DNA of 44,312 nucleotides from Lachnospiraceae bacterium (lineage in GTDB: Bacteria; Bacillota; Clostridia; Lachnospirales; Lachnospiraceae). The stretch is taken from assembly GCA_009774395.1 (NCBI GenBank), contig VSNQ01000020.1, positions 1 through 44,312 on the forward strand. The letters run 5' to 3'. The notes under the pieces were generated by a model, which saw only the letters and a program-made list of their open reading frames with translations, was not told where the DNA came from and searched no databases. Position 1 is the stretch's first letter. Each line of letters begins with the position of its first letter. Below, piece after piece: positions 7,666 to 15,859 of this stretch. A program made the translations under genes and the position numbers.

Positions 7666-8667
7666 ATGAGAATTGCAGATATGCATTGTGACACAATATC
7701 TGAGATATGGGAAAGCAAAAGGCGCAGCAAACCGCAGACACTTTCACAAAACAATCTGCATATAGATATCCAGAAAATGAAGCAGGCAGGATATTTATTG
7801 CAGAATTTTGCTATGTTTGTGGATTTGCAGAAAGGTCTTGATCCCTATGCGTATGTGAAGGAATTAATTGCGGTATTTTATGAGGAAATAGAAAAGAATA
7901 AAAATGACATTGCTGTCGCAAAGTGCTATCAGGATATTCTAAACAATAAGGAACAAGGGAAAATATCCGCGCTTCTAACAATTGAGGAGGGCGGCTGCTG
8001 CAAAGGGCAGCTTGAAAATTTAGAATTATTGTATCAGTTTGGGGCGCGCATGATGACATTGACTTGGAATTATCCAAATGAACTTGGATTTCCCAATATT
8101 ATGCAAACGCAGACACAGGATGAAAACACCCTCGTTGCTAACAGTCTTTGTGATTTTGATGCTACAAAAGGACTTACAAAAACGGGATTTTTGTTTGTGG
8201 AACACATGGAGGAGTTAGGGATAATTGTTGATGTATCACATTTATCGGATGCGGGTTTTTGGGATATTGCCAGACACGCCAAAAAGCCGTTTGTTGCAAG
8301 TCATTCCAATGCAAGAGCTTTATGCCGCCATAGGCGTAATCTTACTGACGAGATGATTCGGGCAATTGCAGAACATGGTGGTGTTGTCGGATTGAATTAC
8401 TATGGTGTGTTTCTGGATGAGGAAAATGGGCAGTATTCATCTGTGGCAAAAATTGCCGACCATGCACAGCATATTGTGCAGGTAGGCGGACAGGAATGTC
8501 TGGGGCTGGGATCGGATTTTGATGGTTTTGACGGCGGACGTGAGATGGAGAATTGTGCACAGATGGAAAAGCTGATTGCTGCATTGGAAAAGAAAGGCTT
8601 TACGGGAGAACTGTTGGATAATATTTTAAATAAAAACGTACTGCGTGTGTATCGGGAAGTCTTGTAA
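7666..8667 (+). CDS. membrane dipeptidase, peptidase family M19
   Basis: A 333-residue zinc dipeptidase of the renal-dipeptidase type. Metal ligands expected for the family are visible: His7 and Asp9 in MHCDT, Glu108 in LTIEEGG, His192 in VDVSHLSD and His213 in ASHSNARAL. The substrate-side motif GLGSDFDGFDG is at about 280-289. No signal peptide is present, so it acts in the cytoplasm, most likely on dipeptides. ATG 7666 follows AAAGGAGG (7647-7654). The length is normal for bacterial members. It appears to be a single-gene unit between the long hairpin and the R1 half copy at 8779. Confidence 0.92.
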   Translation: MRIADMHCDTISEIWESKRRSKPQTLSQNNLHIDIQKMKQAGYLLQNFAMFVDLQKGLDPYAYVKELIAVFYEEIEKNKNDIAVAKCYQDILNNKEQGKISALLTIEEGGCCKGQLENLELLYQFGARMMTLTWNYPNELGFPNIMQTQTQDENTLVANSLCDFDATKGLTKTGFLFVEHMEELGIIVDVSHLSDAGFWDIARHAKKPFVASHSNARALCRHRRNLTDEMIRAIAEHGGVVGLNYYGVFLDEENGQYSSVAKIADHAQHIVQVGGQECLGLGSDFDGFDGGREMENCAQMEKLIAALEKKGFTGELLDNILNKNVLRVYREVL

Positions 8668-8778
8668 AAACAGAACAATAAACTCTACCAATTTGTCCAA
8701 TTCCAACCATCTGTTCATTTGAATTTGTTTGCAAAGAAATTGTCCTGCAAGTATGGAATTACACATGGAGCTTTGCGA

Positions 8779-8822
8779 TAGGAACTGTCAATAAATAACG
8801 CATCAATTTGACTTGTTCTTTA
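8779..8822 (+). repeat. half copy of repeat family R1
   Basis: TAGGAACTGTCAATAAATAA and the following CGCATCAATTTGACTTGTTC match the terminal 40 bases of complete R1 copies. The second half is missing. A further isolated end, TAAGGAACTGTTA, lies at 8894-8906 just before the metallophosphoesterase gene. Between the two ends nothing else is recognisable. Confidence 0.65.
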
Positions 8823-8932
8823 TCAATAGCAAAGCGCTGGCAAATCGGGACTTTCGCAAAGTATTGTACTATTGGGATACGATTTAGAAAATAATAAGGA
8901 ACTGTTAAATTGAGTAGAGGAGGTTTCAATCA

Positions 8933-9802
8933 ATGGAAATTGCAGTTTTATCAGATATACATGGTAATTTTGAAGCGTTTCAGGCTTGTATGGATTATGC
9001 ACTTGCGCGGAATATACATACTTTTTTATTTTTGGGTGATTATTTGGGGGAATTTGCGTATCCGCAGAGAACAATGGAGTATATTTATCATATACGCGAT
9101 CATTATCAATGCATATTTGTCCGCGGAAATAAAGAGGATTATTGGCTGAATTACCGTCGTTGCGGAGCACAGGGCTGGAAACAATATGATTCCACAACAG
9201 GTTCATTGTATTATAGCTATCATTCTTTAACGGAAAAAGATTTTTTATTTTTTGAGCAGATGAAAGCTGTGGAAACAGTACAGTTCGGTGATATAGAACC
9301 AATTACAATCTGTCATGGTTCACCGCGTAGAGTCAATGAAAAATTGCTGCCGGAGATGGAAACGACATATGAAATAATGGAACAAAGCAGCACACGCCTG
9401 ATTTTATGCGGGCACACGCATATCCAAAATAAGATAGAATATCGAGAGAAAGCAATACTCAATGCAGGATCGGTCGGATTGGCATTTCACAGTAAAGGCG
9501 CGGGGGCACAGTTTATGATTTTGTCACAAGACGGGAGCTTGTGGAAAGAAGAATTTCTGACAGTGCATTATGATGTCGAGAAAGAAATTGCACGATTGCA
9601 TGAAGCAGGACTCGATAAAATGGCTCCATATTGGTGCAAAATGACAAAAATTGCGCTTCGGACAGGCGAAGATTCGCATTCTTTCCTTTTAGATAAGGCT
9701 ATGGAACGATGCAAACAAAAGCAAGGCAAATGTGTTTGGCCCAATATACCAGAATGTTATTGGGAAGAAGCATATCAGGAGCTGTATGGAGCTATTGAAT
9801 AA
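8933..9802 (+). CDS. calcineurin-like metallophosphoesterase
   Basis: A 289-residue protein of the YfcE/Metallophos_2 type. All phosphoesterase blocks are present: LSDIHGNFEA (Asp8, His10), LGDYLGE, RGNKEDYW, ITICHGSPR and ILCGHTHIQ. It should be a dimetal phosphodiesterase or phosphatase in the cytoplasm; the substrate cannot be told. ATG 8933 follows GAGGAGG at good spacing. The C-terminal 90 residues extend beyond the core fold and are unassigned. Confidence 0.88.
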   Translation: MEIAVLSDIHGNFEAFQACMDYALARNIHTFLFLGDYLGEFAYPQRTMEYIYHIRDHYQCIFVRGNKEDYWLNYRRCGAQGWKQYDSTTGSLYYSYHSLTEKDFLFFEQMKAVETVQFGDIEPITICHGSPRRVNEKLLPEMETTYEIMEQSSTRLILCGHTHIQNKIEYREKAILNAGSVGLAFHSKGAGAQFMILSQDGSLWKEEFLTVHYDVEKEIARLHEAGLDKMAPYWCKMTKIALRTGEDSHSFLLDKAMERCKQKQGKCVWPNIPECYWEEAYQELYGAIE

Positions 9803-9808
9803 AAGAAA

Positions 9809-10298
9809 ATGTTTCTGGAGGTTATTGGATATTTTTCAGAAAATCCGCAGACATACCAATTAAAGGAACTATTCATCGGAGAAACGATTTCACTGGGAAA
9901 TCTTCATGTAGAAATTGTGCCTTATTGGGGCATACAAAGGGTTCTGTCGGCTTTTGGGTGCTAGAGGAGCGCCTTTTGATTGCTGGAAATGCCTTAAATG
10001 AAGGTTTGTGGCTGTTTAATTATGGTGCGTTGTCAATGGCGCAGTTATATCAGACGCTGCAAAATACAATAAGGCTGGATTTTGATACTTATTTAGGTGG
10101 TCATAGCAGCGAGGAATACCCAAAAGAAAGCTGTCTGCGCATATCCGCAATATCGAGAATTTAAAAGTTGACGAGAGCACCAACCAGAATACAATCGGAT
10201 TTGAAACCTACCACAGCATTTATCAAGACCGCTGCGGCAGGTCGGATATTGTGTTAACAGAGGATAGAGTGCGGGGAATGGAGTCTTTACCCAATTAG
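9809..10298 (+). pseudogene. decayed metallo-beta-lactamase-fold hydrolase
   Basis: Three frames must be joined. The first (9809-9964) reads up to LHVEIVPYWG. The next picks up GHTKGSVGFWVLEERLLIAG at about 9928, which is the GHTxGS motif of MBL-fold hydrolases, and continues to LGGHSS. The last frame supplies AHIRNIENLKVDEST to the stop at 10296-10298. The upstream HxHxDH metal motif is missing altogether. It is thus a 5'-truncated gene with two frameshifts. Its end slightly overlaps, tail to tail, the minus-strand ATPase gene. Confidence 0.65.
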
Positions 10299-11981
10299 AA
10301 CGTGTTTTCCTTCAAAAGCAAATCCATATTTTCGGATGCGGTGGTTTGCAATCCCTTTAGCTTGTAATGATGCGGTGTAGTTTTTCTGATCTATCTGCAA
10401 AAGCGCCGCTGCGACAGTGTCCGCTAAGGTGGTTTCCTCCTCTGGATCATGGACTTTAAATTCTAGGAGGATTGCATTATCCTGTTGAGAATAAGGTTCA
10501 AGCATTACATCATAGCGACCGAATCCGCTTTCGCGGTTAGATGTAATCATATATCTATCGGATAAATCCACCAATAACCCTAATACAAATCCATGATAAA
10601 ACCGTTCTGGTTCTACTTTTGCAGTGGGTTTATTACCTGTATCAAAATAGCTGAAAGTTGCAAGTGCAACATCGTTGATATAATGGTTCATCGCTTTTTT
10701 ATCGTCTGCCAACAAGGCTTTGATAAAATCATTATACGAAGCAGTGCTGCTGCCAAACCAGCTTTCAATAATATTTTCAAACATAATGTGTACTTCTTTA
10801 TTGGTAAGTTTTAAGTCATATTCTTCTTTTCCGGATTCTTCATCAATAGTATGCTTTTCCACAGTGAGATATCCGCTTGCAAGCAATAGACTCCATATCG
10901 CAGAATCGCTATGATTTAGCTGGTTGAATACGATTTGTTCATCTATTTTGGTATGGAGCTGACCGCCTTTTAGAAGATTTTCCATAACCATTTTAATATC
11001 CTTGCTGCCTTCGCGAATTAGTTTACTGACAAGACTGTTGCTGCTGGTATTTGCCCAGTAGGCAGAGAATATGCGCTTTTTTAAATAATTGATAATAGAC
11101 CATGGATTATAAATATTTTTGGTACTGCCAAAAGTAAAACCGTCATACCAGTCTTTTACTTGGGCTTCCTTTTGGGTGAGTCCGTATTCCTGCAGCGCAG
11201 CCGTTACCTCGCTTTGGGTAAAGCCAAAGGCTGTGGTGTATTTATCAGATGTTGCTGTTATTACCTCTGGATTGTTTAAATCAGAAAAAACAGATTCTTT
11301 GCTGATTCTGGTTATGCCTGTTAAGACTGCACGGTCAAAATAGGGGTTGGTTTTAAAGGAGGCATTAAAAAGTTTTCTTATAAATGCTGTAATTTCATTC
11401 CAAAATCCGTGGATATACGCCTCCTGCAATGGTGTATCATATTCGTCAAGAAGTATTATTGGCTTTTTGCCATAGTAGCGATACAAAAAATCGGAAAGCT
11501 TATAGAGTGCGATTGCGGCATCACTTTCACACATTTGTTCGGAAACTCGGTCGAAATAGGTTTTATCTCTTTGCGTTAATACATCACAGTCCCTTAGAAA
11601 TTGGTATTTATTATAGATATCGCTAAATATTTGACAGATTGCAGTTTTGGCATTTTCGTAAGTATTCTCTTTAACGGAGGCAAAGCTGAGATTGAGCACA
11701 GGGTATGTCCCCTGCATTTGCTGATAGGCTTCTTCCTTCCAGATAGAAAGCCCTTCGAATAAATTACAGCAGTCAGCATATTGAAGCGAAAAAAACTGCT
11801 CTATCATACTCATATTCAACGTTTTCCCAAAGCGTCTAGGGCGTGTAATCAGAGTAACATCATCTCCGTTTTCCCACCATTCTTTAATAAACATTGTTTT
11901 ATCAATATAAAAATAATGATTTGTAATAAGTTTCGCAAAATCCTGTCCGCCAATGCTGATTGTTCTTGCCATATTCACCAT
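10287..11981 (-). CDS. AAA-ATPase_like / PD-(D/E)XK nuclease-family protein
   Basis: A 564-residue member of the family common in gut Clostridia and Bacteroidetes (AAA-ATPase_like plus PDDEXK_9). The N-terminus has the signature IGGQDFAKLI..YYIDKT-like start, a Walker-A-like RPRRFGKT at 47-54, and Walker B IILLDEYDTPL. The LTGITRISKES segment is also typical. Near the C-terminus, GFGRYDVMLEP and ILLEFKVHD give the Asp and Glu-x-Lys of a PD-(D/E)XK site. The biological role of the family is unproven; mobile-element or defence roles are inference. The start ATG 11981 has AAAGGA just upstream on its strand. The genes on either side are pseudogenes. Confidence 0.88.
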   Translation of the reverse strand: MVNMARTISIGGQDFAKLITNHYFYIDKTMFIKEWWENGDDVTLITRPRRFGKTLNMSMIEQFFSLQYADCCNLFEGLSIWKEEAYQQMQGTYPVLNLSFASVKENTYENAKTAICQIFSDIYNKYQFLRDCDVLTQRDKTYFDRVSEQMCESDAAIALYKLSDFLYRYYGKKPIILLDEYDTPLQEAYIHGFWNEITAFIRKLFNASFKTNPYFDRAVLTGITRISKESVFSDLNNPEVITATSDKYTTAFGFTQSEVTAALQEYGLTQKEAQVKDWYDGFTFGSTKNIYNPWSIINYLKKRIFSAYWANTSSNSLVSKLIREGSKDIKMVMENLLKGGQLHTKIDEQIVFNQLNHSDSAIWSLLLASGYLTVEKHTIDEESGKEEYDLKLTNKEVHIMFENIIESWFGSSTASYNDFIKALLADDKKAMNHYINDVALATFSYFDTGNKPTAKVEPERFYHGFVLGLLVDLSDRYMITSNRESGFGRYDVMLEPYSQQDNAILLEFKVHDPEEETTLADTVAAALLQIDQKNYTASLQAKGIANHRIRKYGFAFEGKHVLIG

Positions 11982-12071
11982 ATTTTCCTTTCAATTCAAT
12001 GGACGATTTTTACTATTATATCATGGTGTATTGGCTTTGTCAGTTATAAAATGTAAATTTTGTTATCGTTT

Positions 12072-12234
12072 TTAGGAATTGTAAATCAATAACTTGTTAA
12101 TTTGATGCTGTATCAATATTCCGCTGCAAAGAAGATAATCGCAGGCGTAGCGGGCTCGGGTCAAGATTATCTGATGCTGCAGAGGGACATTTAGACAAGC
12201 CAAATGGATGCGTTATTTATTGACAGTTCCTTAG
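12072..12234 (-). repeat. complete R1 repeat, inverted copy
   Basis: Ends are TTAGGAATTGTAAATC and, on the other strand, CTAAGGAACTGTCAATAAAT. The interior contains the family motifs CTGCAGCATCAGATAATC and GCCCGCTACGCCTGCG on the minus strand. It has no coding capacity. It lies in inverted orientation to the copy at 13125-13288, and the pair brackets the DUF5643-like pseudogene. Confidence 0.75.
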
Positions 12235-12236
12235 AT

Positions 12237-12972
12237 ATCTTTTGTAGTTCGTTCATGGACAGAAGAGTGAAAGAATTTGACAAAACTTTCACAATTTGTT
12301 TGTGCCTTGGAAGGGAATGGCAGGGCGTAGCATTAGATAAAAATAAGACTGTCAGTACAGATGGCGTAACAGTTACGGACAATGGTATTACGATTACTGC
12401 ATCTAAAGTGTATTGTGACGGATTATCGGTTTTTTTATCTGCGCAGGTTTACGCTGAACAAGGCGGATTTAGCAATATTCCCGCACATTATGTTTCAAAT
12501 GCAAATGAAAATAGTACAGATATGATGGCTGATATGCTTTATCTAAGAGGAGATTGGAAGTTATCAGACGAGAGCGAATGGTATCCCTTAACAGCATATA
12601 GCTTAGAAGGAAAAGTAATAGATGACCATACATTTGCGGGAATGTTAAAATTGGATATGAATGCACAAAAGATAGAACAAGGAAACATGACACTAACCAG
12701 ATATGGATTATCAGCAATATATAGGAAATCAGACAACCAGAAAGCAGCCATGCGAAACCGTTGTCTGTAACAAAAATGGAGAACTCCTTCCAATGGGCGA
12801 TATGTCAACAACTTCTGGTATTACGATGTTTGATGTAAATAAGAAAACATTATCAACGCTCCATATTTATCTTTTTACAGATGATGAAGATTATGAGAAT
12901 GCTGATGGGACAATTAATATGGAATTGGCGGCACAAAGAGCGATAGTTTCGGCGGAGATTTCTTTGGATTAA
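12237..12972 (+). pseudogene. remnant of a DUF4179/DUF5643-type membrane anti-sigma-like protein
   Basis: The first frame gives REWQGVALDKNKTVSTDGVT, then TVTDNGITITASKVYCDG, LRGDWKLSDESEW and LTRYGLSAIYRKS. After about 12750 the homologous reading moves to another frame, ETVVCNKNGELLPMGDM to the stop at 12972. This resembles the extracellular C-terminal part of DUF4179/DUF5643 proteins, which usually accompany ECF sigma factors. The cytoplasmic part and membrane segment are missing at the 5' side, exactly where an R1 repeat ends (12234). Truncation plus frameshift make it a pseudogene. The DUF name is from memory of the family pattern. Confidence 0.6.
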
Positions 12973-13061
12973 ATTTATGCGTTTTGTCAAAACGCAGATG
13001 CGGTTATACTGGAATTAAAAGTGTGGAAGAATTGATAGAACAATTCCAACCTTTTACCCCT

Positions 13062-13112
13062 AAAAACAAACCACTTAGTAAAAAGCTCTTTACAGAAGTG
13101 GTTTGTTTTTTT
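13062..13112 (+). terminator. intrinsic terminator
   Basis: AAAAACAAACCACTT pairs with AAGTGGTTTG followed by a run of seven T. It ends the unit of the DUF5643-like remnant. The 90 bases before it carry a short frame (RRCGYTGIKSVEELIEQFQ) that may be the tail of another decayed gene. Confidence 0.75.
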
Positions 13113-13124
13113 ATGATAGTTATA

Positions 13125-13288
13125 CTAAGGAACTTTCAAGAAATAACTCATCCATTTGGCTTGTCTAAATGTCCATCTGCAGCATCAGATAATCTTGACA
13201 TTGCCCGTTACGCCTGCGATTATCTGATGCTGTAGCTGAACATTTATACAGCGTCAAGTTAACAAGGTATTTATTTACAATTCCTAAG
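13125..13288 (+). repeat. complete R1 repeat
   Basis: It starts CTAAGGAACTTTCAAG and ends TTTACAATTCCTAAG. The interior holds CTGCAGCATCAGATAATC, GCCCGTTACGCCTGCG and a second, inverted ATCTGATGCTGTAG. It is followed by GCGTTGAAAAGACTGACGCT, also found after the copy at 17974-18171. It precedes the LytTR operon. Confidence 0.75.
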
Positions 13289-13453
13289 CGTTGAAAAGAC
13301 TGACGCTAAGTATAACTATATACACACAGCCGCACAGAGGGAAATTTCCATTTTGCGGCGTGCGGTTGACGCAACGGCACGGCAAATATTTTTGCTGTAT
13401 CGGGTATCTATCACGAAAGCGCGCCTGCGTAAGCAGACAGACAGGAGTCGTCC

Positions 13454-13915
13454 ATGAAAATAAAAATCGAGATTGCGGAAACCTTGGAAGAGGATGAAGT
13501 GCTGATTCGCTGCCGAGGACTGACGCCGGAAGTGGCTGCAGTGCAAAAGGCAGTGAGCGAAGTGATCGGCGCTGCGCAGAAATTTGTCTTTTACAAGGGA
13601 AATACCGAGTATTATCTTACATTAGATGAAATCCTGTTTTTTGAAACAGATGGGAACAGCGTCTGTGCGCATACCAGAACAGATGCTTACAAAGCAAAAT
13701 ATAAGTTGTATGAGTTGGAGGAAACGCTGCCGAGGTTCTTTATGCGGGTATCGAAGTCCACAATATTAAATACCAACCATATTTTTTCCATTGACCGGAA
13801 CTTAACTGCTTCTAGTGTGGTGGCGTTTACCGGCACACATAAGCAAGTTTATGTTTCACGCTATTACTATAAACCATTGATTAGCAAATTAGAAGAAAAG
13901 AGGTTACATCGATGA
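13454..13915 (+). CDS. LytTR-family DNA-binding regulator without receiver domain
   Basis: A 153-residue protein. About 50 N-terminal residues precede a LytTR domain spanning roughly 50-150, including FYKGNTEYYLTLDEILFFET, RTDAYKAKYKLYELEETL and FMRVSKSTILNTNHI. LytTR domains bind direct repeats in promoters. There is no response-regulator receiver, so control must come another way, probably through the membrane protein encoded next, whose ATG overlaps this stop by four bases (ATGA). ATG 13454 follows CAGGAG. LytTR plus LiaF-like pairs are frequent in Firmicutes, and a role in envelope-stress response is inferred from that. Confidence 0.9.
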   Translation: MKIKIEIAETLEEDEVLIRCRGLTPEVAAVQKAVSEVIGAAQKFVFYKGNTEYYLTLDEILFFETDGNSVCAHTRTDAYKAKYKLYELEETLPRFFMRVSKSTILNTNHIFSIDRNLTASSVVAFTGTHKQVYVSRYYYKPLISKLEEKRLHR

Positions 13916-14640
13916 GGAAAAAGAATATATTTTGGGGTATCTTTTTTGTACTTGCGGCTGTAGCAGTAGTAGTCACGCAACTTGGCATAGTACGACATAT
14001 CAGTGTGTGGGCAGTCCTTGCTACGGCATTTTGGATATGGGTGCTGGCAGAAAGCGTGCGCCATAGAAGATTTTATGGAATAATGTTTTCCATTGCCTTT
14101 CTTTCCATTATTTATGATAAACCATTAGGAATCGAGACATTGACCCCTTGGCCGGTACTTGTGGCAGCTTTGTTATCATCTATTGGTTTAAGTATGCTTT
14201 TTGACGATAAAAAGAAGCACAAGGAGATTGTATTTGAATGGAATGTCAAGAACAATGAGAACCAAGAAGGCTCAGAAAACAATACAAAGCAATCGGCTCA
14301 ATACGATGGAGAACATATTTACTGCCAAAATAATTTTGGTTCAGCAATCCGCTATATTAATTCCGATAATTTCCATACGGCACGTTTGGAAAATAACTTT
14401 GGCGAAATGAAAGTTTATTTTGACAACGCAATTATCCAAGGTGATGTAGCTTATGTGGATATTGATAATAATTTCGGTGAAACGATTCTTTATATTCCAA
14501 AAGAATGGAAAGTGAAGATAAAACTTGACCCAGCATTTGGAAAATATAATGAATACGGTACGCCGATCGGCAGCAGCAATGCAACGCTTTATGTGCAGGG
14601 GGAGGCGAATTTCGGGCATATATCGATTTATTATGTGTAG
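13912..14640 (+). CDS. LiaF-like transmembrane protein
   Basis: A 242-residue protein. Hydrophobic segments at about 5-27, 31-48, 55-70 and 78-96 make four membrane helices. A charged linker follows (KKHKEIVFEWNVKNN..), then a repetitive beta domain with NNFGSAIRYI, NNFGEMKVYF, NNFGETILYI and ANFGHISIYY. That beta domain resembles the LiaF/DUF2154 C-terminal domain, which limits envelope-stress signalling in LiaFSR systems. Translational coupling to the LytTR gene (4-base overlap) suggests that it restrains or senses for that regulator. Confidence 0.85.
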   Translation: MRKKNIFWGIFFVLAAVAVVVTQLGIVRHISVWAVLATAFWIWVLAESVRHRRFYGIMFSIAFLSIIYDKPLGIETLTPWPVLVAALLSSIGLSMLFDDKKKHKEIVFEWNVKNNENQEGSENNTKQSAQYDGEHIYCQNNFGSAIRYINSDNFHTARLENNFGEMKVYFDNAIIQGDVAYVDIDNNFGETILYIPKEWKVKIKLDPAFGKYNEYGTPIGSSNATLYVQGEANFGHISIYYV

Positions 14641-14723
14641 AGAGAAATGTTGTTTTGAAGTTCACAGACGGCGGAGAAGTTATAGAGTGAGGTAAAGTAG
14701 TGAAAGAAAATTCGCACTGTGAA

Positions 14724-14780
14724 GTGTGAAAGTTTCTTTTAGGTTTTGTTTGTGACGGGAAAGGAATGGTGAAAAATATG
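14724..14780 (+). repeat. leader repeat shared with 40228-40284
   Basis: These 57 bases, ending at the ATG, match 40228-40284 at about 49 positions by hand count. The shared stretch includes TTTGTGAC, AAAGGAATGGTGAAA and the start codon, although the two downstream proteins look unrelated. Confidence 0.6.
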
Positions 14781-15515
14781 GAACAAGAAAAAAGAATTGA
14801 TATGTTTGCAGTTGATCAGGTAGCAGATTTGTTTATATCGGCGTCTTGCGCAAATATTGCGTTTCAAGAAACATCAGGCAGTGAGATCCGTGTTGAGGCA
14901 GAGGAGTTAGAAAATGGCAGATATTTTTGTACATTAAAAGGAAAACGGCTGGAGATTTCCTATGATATTCATAAAATGGTTTTTGTAAATATTCATCGGA
15001 AAAATGCAAAGATTACGGTGTATCTGCCCAAAGAACAGATAATGAATCATAAGTTTGAAAATGTGAAATTTGTGATAGGTGCAGGCGATTTAAGCATTAA
15101 AAATATACCATTTTCCTGCAAAAGTTTAAACGCAGAAATCGGAGCAGGAAAATGGGAAGCAAAACTGCTTGCTGTCTCAGAACGGCTGTATATTGAAATC
15201 GGAGCAGGATCTGTGAAAATGAAGAAAACAACGGCTGGAAGTTTAGAGGTAAACTGCGGCGCTGGCAACTGTGTATATAAGGGACGGGTAAACGGAAATA
15301 TCAAAATTAACTGCGGTGTTGGGAACTGCAAGCTTTATTTGGAAAACGAAGAAAGTGATTTTCGATATGCAGTCAGCAGCGCTCTTGGCAAAGTCCGTGT
15401 AAACGACAATAAAATAAGCGCTTTTGGAACTGGAAAAATGCAAACAGGTAAAGGGACGCTTGGAACGGTGGTATTGGAATGCGGAATGGGAAATATTGAG
15501 GTAGAAACGGCATAG
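14778..15515 (+). CDS. DUF4097-like beta-repeat protein
   Basis: A 245-residue protein with no signal peptide or membrane segment. It contains repeated short strands with Gly-Ala-Gly turns: FVIGAGDLSI, AEIGAGKWEA, IEIGAGSVKM, VNCGAGNCVY, INCGVGNCKL and LECGMGNIEV. That spacing (16-20 residues) predicts a beta-solenoid as in DUF4097/DUF4098 proteins. ATG 14766 abuts the AAAGGA, so ATG 14778 is taken. It follows the LytTR/LiaF pair by 137 bases and has its own leader, so it may belong to the same stress response or be separate. A binding or scaffold role is a guess. Confidence 0.75.
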   Translation: MEQEKRIDMFAVDQVADLFISASCANIAFQETSGSEIRVEAEELENGRYFCTLKGKRLEISYDIHKMVFVNIHRKNAKITVYLPKEQIMNHKFENVKFVIGAGDLSIKNIPFSCKSLNAEIGAGKWEAKLLAVSERLYIEIGAGSVKMKKTTAGSLEVNCGAGNCVYKGRVNGNIKINCGVGNCKLYLENEESDFRYAVSSALGKVRVNDNKISAFGTGKMQTGKGTLGTVVLECGMGNIEVETA

Positions 15516-15527
15516 TTTAGTTTATAT

Positions 15528-15556
15528 TAGGAACTGTTTAAATCTGTCAATAAGGG
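15528..15556 (+). repeat. partial end of repeat family R1
   Basis: TAGGAACTGTTTAAATC and the following TGTCAATAAG look like an R1 end with a small insertion. The rest of the 344-base gap 15516-15859 holds no recognisable gene, only the promoter at 15738-15766. Confidence 0.4.
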
Positions 15557-15737
15557 CGAGTCACGAGCGCAATTATCCTGCGCATCAGTGAAATTTGCAG
15601 TAAAGAGGCACTATATACGTTATTGATTTAGAGAAACTCTTTACCAAGCTGCAAATGTTCTTGGTGTGCAGTATATCCTGTGTTTTTGGCGCATGATTCC
15701 CACTACTTTGGCGTGGGTGTGAAAAGTAATAATCTAG

Positions 15738-15766
15738 TTGCTTCTGCCCTTATATCGTAGTATAAT
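15738..15766 (+). promoter_or_regulatory. promoter of the STM4015-STM4014 operon
   Basis: TTGCTT (15738-15743) and TATAAT (15761-15766) are separated by exactly 17 bp, about 95 bases before the TTG start. Confidence 0.55.
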
Positions 15767-15859
15767 ATATATATTCGCAATCGTTTGAAACAGGCAGCCA
15801 ATCAATGCAGGATACTGGCAGTACGGCTGTCCCAACATCACAAAAAGGAGGGTACGCAG

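Noticed and set aside
12984..13235. Small gene between the DUF5643-like remnant and the LytTR operon
   Set aside because: The frame runs through an intrinsic terminator and into an R1 repeat, so at most its first 30 codons are a gene remnant.
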